A DNA stretch of 37,775 nt from positions 1 to 37,775 of IMG/VR virus record IMGVR_UViG_3300044952_000207, one strand, 5' to 3'. Each line of letters opens with the position of its first letter. The stretch's first letter is position 1. This stretch comes from a virus. The notes below the pieces were generated by a model. It was not told where the DNA came from, searched no databases, and saw nothing but the letters and a program-made list of their open reading frames with translations. Both the position numbers and the translations under genes were made by a program. Below, one piece after another: positions 36,124 to 37,775 of this stretch.

Positions 36124-36520
36124 ATTTGTTAGTATTTGTTTTGCGGTATGTATTGCGAGCTTCCTCGCTCTTGAGTGAAGTGCTAGGCGGTAGGCCCGTT
36201 GTGTCTAAGAAATCCATTGCTATTTTCGAGATCGCCTGCTTGGTACATCCGAGTTCCCGACCTGCTTCTAGCATACTCATGCCAGCGGTGAGCGGATGCC
36301 CAAGAGCGAACGCCACCCCCCACAATGTTTTGCTTCGAGAGTAGCCGTGTTCGGCCAAGAAGCTGATCGTTTTGTTCAACACAACCAAGAGTTTCTCCGA
36401 CGCTTCCCGATACGCTGTCATGCGAAAGGCGTGTCCGGCCGTGGGATCGTCGAACGAATAAAAATCTGGGGTGTAGGAAGCTTCGTCGTATTCCGCCGCA
36501 TCTCGCGTTTGGTCGTGCAT
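36080..36520 (-). CDS. HTH-type regulator candidate, first gene after the main promoter
   Basis: 146 residues. An acidic N-terminus (ATG at 36520), helices YREASEKLLVVLNKTISFLA, then WGVAFALGHPLTAGMSMLEA and GRELGCTKQAISKIAMDFLD, which has a helix-turn-helix pattern like region 4 of sigma factors. The basic tail (TYRKTNTNKYGTKRN) is disordered. Being the first gene behind a strong promoter and dyad, it may regulate the operon. DNA binding inferred from the HTH only. Confidence 0.65.
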   Translation of the reverse strand: MHDQTRDAAEYDEASYTPDFYSFDDPTAGHAFRMTAYREASEKLLVVLNKTISFLAEHGYSRSKTLWGVAFALGHPLTAGMSMLEAGRELGCTKQAISKIAMDFLDTTGLPPSTSLKSEEARNTYRKTNTNKYGTKRNHSTHPASN

Positions 36521-36684
36521 CGAATGTCTTTGTTCGCATATTTCTAGAAGAATGCAAATTGTTTTTTAAAGGCCTGTTAGAATATAGGGGGAGGGGGGTA
36601 TTTTTTTAAATTAGTTTCTTGTTTTTTGGCTCTGAATAAAGGGCGCTTTTCTCCAACCGCTCCCACCAAGAAAAACAGTGGCTT

Positions 36685-36726
36685 TTTTATAGGCATCCAA
36701 ACATCCACGTATCAACGCCTATAAAA
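36685..36726 (-). promoter_or_regulatory. Sigma70-like promoter inside a 10-bp dyad
   Basis: On the minus strand TTGATA (36715-36710), 18 bases, TATAAA (36691-36686). The perfect arms TTTTATAGGC (36726-36717) and GCCTATAAAA (36694-36685) sit upstream of the -35 and across the -10. A repressor bound to the dyad would block the promoter. It would drive the HTH, ParB, TAGT and packaging genes; leader about 160 bases. Confidence 0.55.
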
Positions 36727-36822
36727 GTGTTAAATCATTTCGTCTTCACCCTATCGACAAAGCTAGCTGCAAAAAACAATTATTTTTTGCGGGGCCGAGT
36801 CCAACATAATAAATTGCCCCAA

Positions 36823-36857
36823 CAAAAAAATAACCCCCCCCTTTAGGGGGGTTTTTT
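36823..36857. terminator. Bidirectional terminator after the primase-helicase
   Basis: CCCCCC (36836-36841), loop TTTA, GGGGGG (36846-36851), T6 on the plus strand. On the minus strand the same stem is followed by TTATTTTTTTG. It lies about 60 bases after the primase-helicase stop and ahead of the main promoter, separating the two transcripts. Confidence 0.85.
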
Positions 36858-36916
36858 GTGGGTAATTTTTTGTGGATCTCATCGGGTAAAAAAAATACCA
36901 TTTTTTGTAATTCTTT

Positions 36917-37775
36917 TTAATTTTTTGTAGTGTCATTTTTGAGCTTGTCTTTCCATATATTTTTTATGGTTTGACGGTCGCAAGACAGCTTGAATTTATC
37001 CAAGCACTTCTGCCACTTGGAATGATCATCTTCGGGGAAAGATGCGATGAAGGCAATAACTTCTTGAGTCTGGATTTCATTTAATGCTTTAGGTCTTCCA
37101 GGCTTTCCCTTCTCTTTCGATGCCTGCTCTTCTGTTGGTAGCGCACATGGTTCCCAATACAGGCCGACTTGGCCGTGCCTTAAACCGATTTGAGTAGTAG
37201 AATCACCTATTTCATCAACTACGCCAGCCCGACGTCCACGTTTGGCTAATAGAAGCCGGAATGTGCCATCCTCCTTTGTTGTTTGAAGGACGCAGATGGC
37301 CCTTGCCCAGTTTGTGAGTTCGGATGACCCGAGTCCGACATAGGCGAAGTCATTTGTATTCCAATGTGCGCGGCTCTTGGAGTCGCCTTGTGGCTTGCCT
37401 GTATGGTGACTCCATACCCATGCAAATTTACGCTGAAATGCAATGGGGTTGCATAGTCCGCGCAGGAATGAGCTTGCCACGCTCTGTTGGCTTATATCAT
37501 CGCCGATATAGCTCAAGAGCGGATCGCCAAATACCAAGTCGCAGTCTCCCTTCTTGTCGAGTAGCCTTCCGACAACATCGATGAAGTCGGCGCCGGTCTG
37601 CGAAGTCACGCGGGCAAATGTAATATTTTCTGTGAGCAACTTAACTGCCTGCGCTTGTGGCATATTGGCATTTGCGACGACATAAGACATCACGCCCTGC
37701 ACGATCTCTGCCATGTCGCCCGTATCATTCTCGGCTTGTATGAATAGGCTTTTGAGTTGCCGCTTTGGCTTAATA
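36917..37775 (-). CDS. Primase-helicase, C-terminal part (continues from 1-1252)
   Basis: In-frame continuation of the primase-helicase: base 37714 corresponds to base 76 and residue 393, and the piece covers residues 373-657. Walker B is DCDLVFGDPLLSYIG with D456; WSHHTGKP (H495-H496) is the later catalytic/sensor region of RepA-like hexameric helicases, followed by ICVLQTTKEDGTFRLLL. After the helicase core, a linker with KGKPGRPKALNEIQTQEVIA leads into a C-terminal helical domain with HTH character (WQKCLDKFKLSCDRQTIKNI). It unwinds DNA at the fork; host polymerase must extend. Confidence 0.85.
   Translation of the reverse strand, partial: IKPKRQLKSLFIQAENDTGDMAEIVQGVMSYVVANANMPQAQAVKLLTENITFARVTSQTGADFIDVVGRLLDKKGDCDLVFGDPLLSYIGDDISQQSVASSFLRGLCNPIAFQRKFAWVWSHHTGKPQGDSKSRAHWNTNDFAYVGLGSSELTNWARAICVLQTTKEDGTFRLLLAKRGRRAGVVDEIGDSTTQIGLRHGQVGLYWEPCALPTEEQASKEKGKPGRPKALNEIQTQEVIAFIASFPEDDHSKWQKCLDKFKLSCDRQTIKNIWKDKLKNDTTKN
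37650..37775. repeat. Terminal direct repeat, right copy (contig closure)
   Basis: Identical to bases 12-137; see the left copy. Position n at the left corresponds to n+37638 here. Confidence 0.97.

Larger units (their letters stand above)
36521..36916. other. Main 396-base intergenic control region
   Basis: The only gap over 300 bases. From right to left it holds a terminator (36823-36857), a hairpin GCAAAAAA/TTTTTTGC (36769-36776 and 36783-36790), a promoter with a 10-bp dyad (36685-36726), and an AT-rich leader with a G-rich run (GGGGGAGGGGGG on the plus strand near 36587-36598). No convincing gene. A replication origin here is possible but no iteron or DnaA-box array was seen. Confidence 0.7.

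Noticed and set aside
34846-36520. Plasmid-type partition locus (ParA/ParB/parS) for a phage-plasmid
   Set aside because: No ParA ATPase is present, and the ParB domain is of the kind that accompanies DNA-modification genes.
36521-36916. Replication origin in the main intergenic region
   Set aside because: AT-rich and with dyads, but no repeated iterons or DnaA-box cluster was found; promoter and terminator explain the visible structure.
1-37775. Integrase, excisionase, CI/Cro repressors, CRISPR arrays or anti-CRISPR-type operons
   Set aside because: None could be identified from motifs; regularly spaced repeats are absent. Small unassigned genes cannot be excluded as anti-defence genes but nothing supports it.

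Overview
The window is an almost complete tailed-phage genome of siphovirus type, seen in an assembly that closes on itself. Bases 12-137 recur exactly at 37650-37775, and one gene, a 657-residue primase-helicase, reads in frame across that junction, so the unit length is about 37,638 bp. Every gene I can support lies on the minus strand, and neighbours mostly overlap by ATGA or TAATG, as in one long coupled transcript. I see no integrase, repressor/Cro pair, tRNA, CRISPR array or insertion sequence, so a virulent lifestyle is the simplest reading. The host is probably a Gram-negative bacterium (lysis lipoprotein with a lipobox, heptosyltransferase-like gene). Many well-made structural genes have no Shine-Dalgarno and sit behind A-rich leaders, which hints at a host with weak SD dependence such as Bacteroidota or possibly Verrucomicrobiota. 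That assignment is inference.

In the direction of transcription (high to low coordinates) the layout is as follows. (a) 36521-36916: terminator, strong sigma70-like promoter and dyads. (b) 33056-36520: HTH protein, DUF3102-like protein, a ParB-domain protein overlapping a TET-associated-type glycosyltransferase (TAGT), terminase small subunit and two small ORFs. (c) 23549-33059: a 24-residue membrane peptide, GpA-type large terminase, gpW-like connector, gpB-type portal with an extra C-terminal module, several head or appendage proteins, prohead protease fused to scaffold, decoration-like protein and major capsid protein. (d) 20253-23464: a carbohydrate island of a tandem GT2 protein, a coiled-coil protein, a DUF5672 protein and a GT9-like protein. 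(e) 8423-20237: head-tail joiner, 856-residue glycine-rich fibre, tail proteins, a tail assembly chaperone with a -1 frameshift, tape measure, distal tail or virion proteins and a sulfotransferase-like/zinc protein. (f) 7461-8423: lysis cassette of two tiny membrane proteins, a lipoprotein and an M15 peptidase. (g) 6046-7464: accessory genes including a metallophosphoesterase. (h) 1-5872 and 36917-37775: recombination and replication (SSB-like, exonuclease, Sak4-like ATPase, RuvC-like resolvase, primase-helicase). No DNA polymerase is present, so host polymerase is presumably used.

The most interesting systems are: a canonical C CCA AAC slippery site followed by nested RNA stems in the tail chaperone gene; a ParB-TAGT pair that may mark hypermodified DNA; a four-domain glycosyltransferase island just behind the capsid gene, together with a sulfotransferase-like gene, suggesting decorated virions; and a primase whose zinc-finger cysteines are all lost. 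Three synonymous third-position differences at the circular junction show that more than one strain was sampled.
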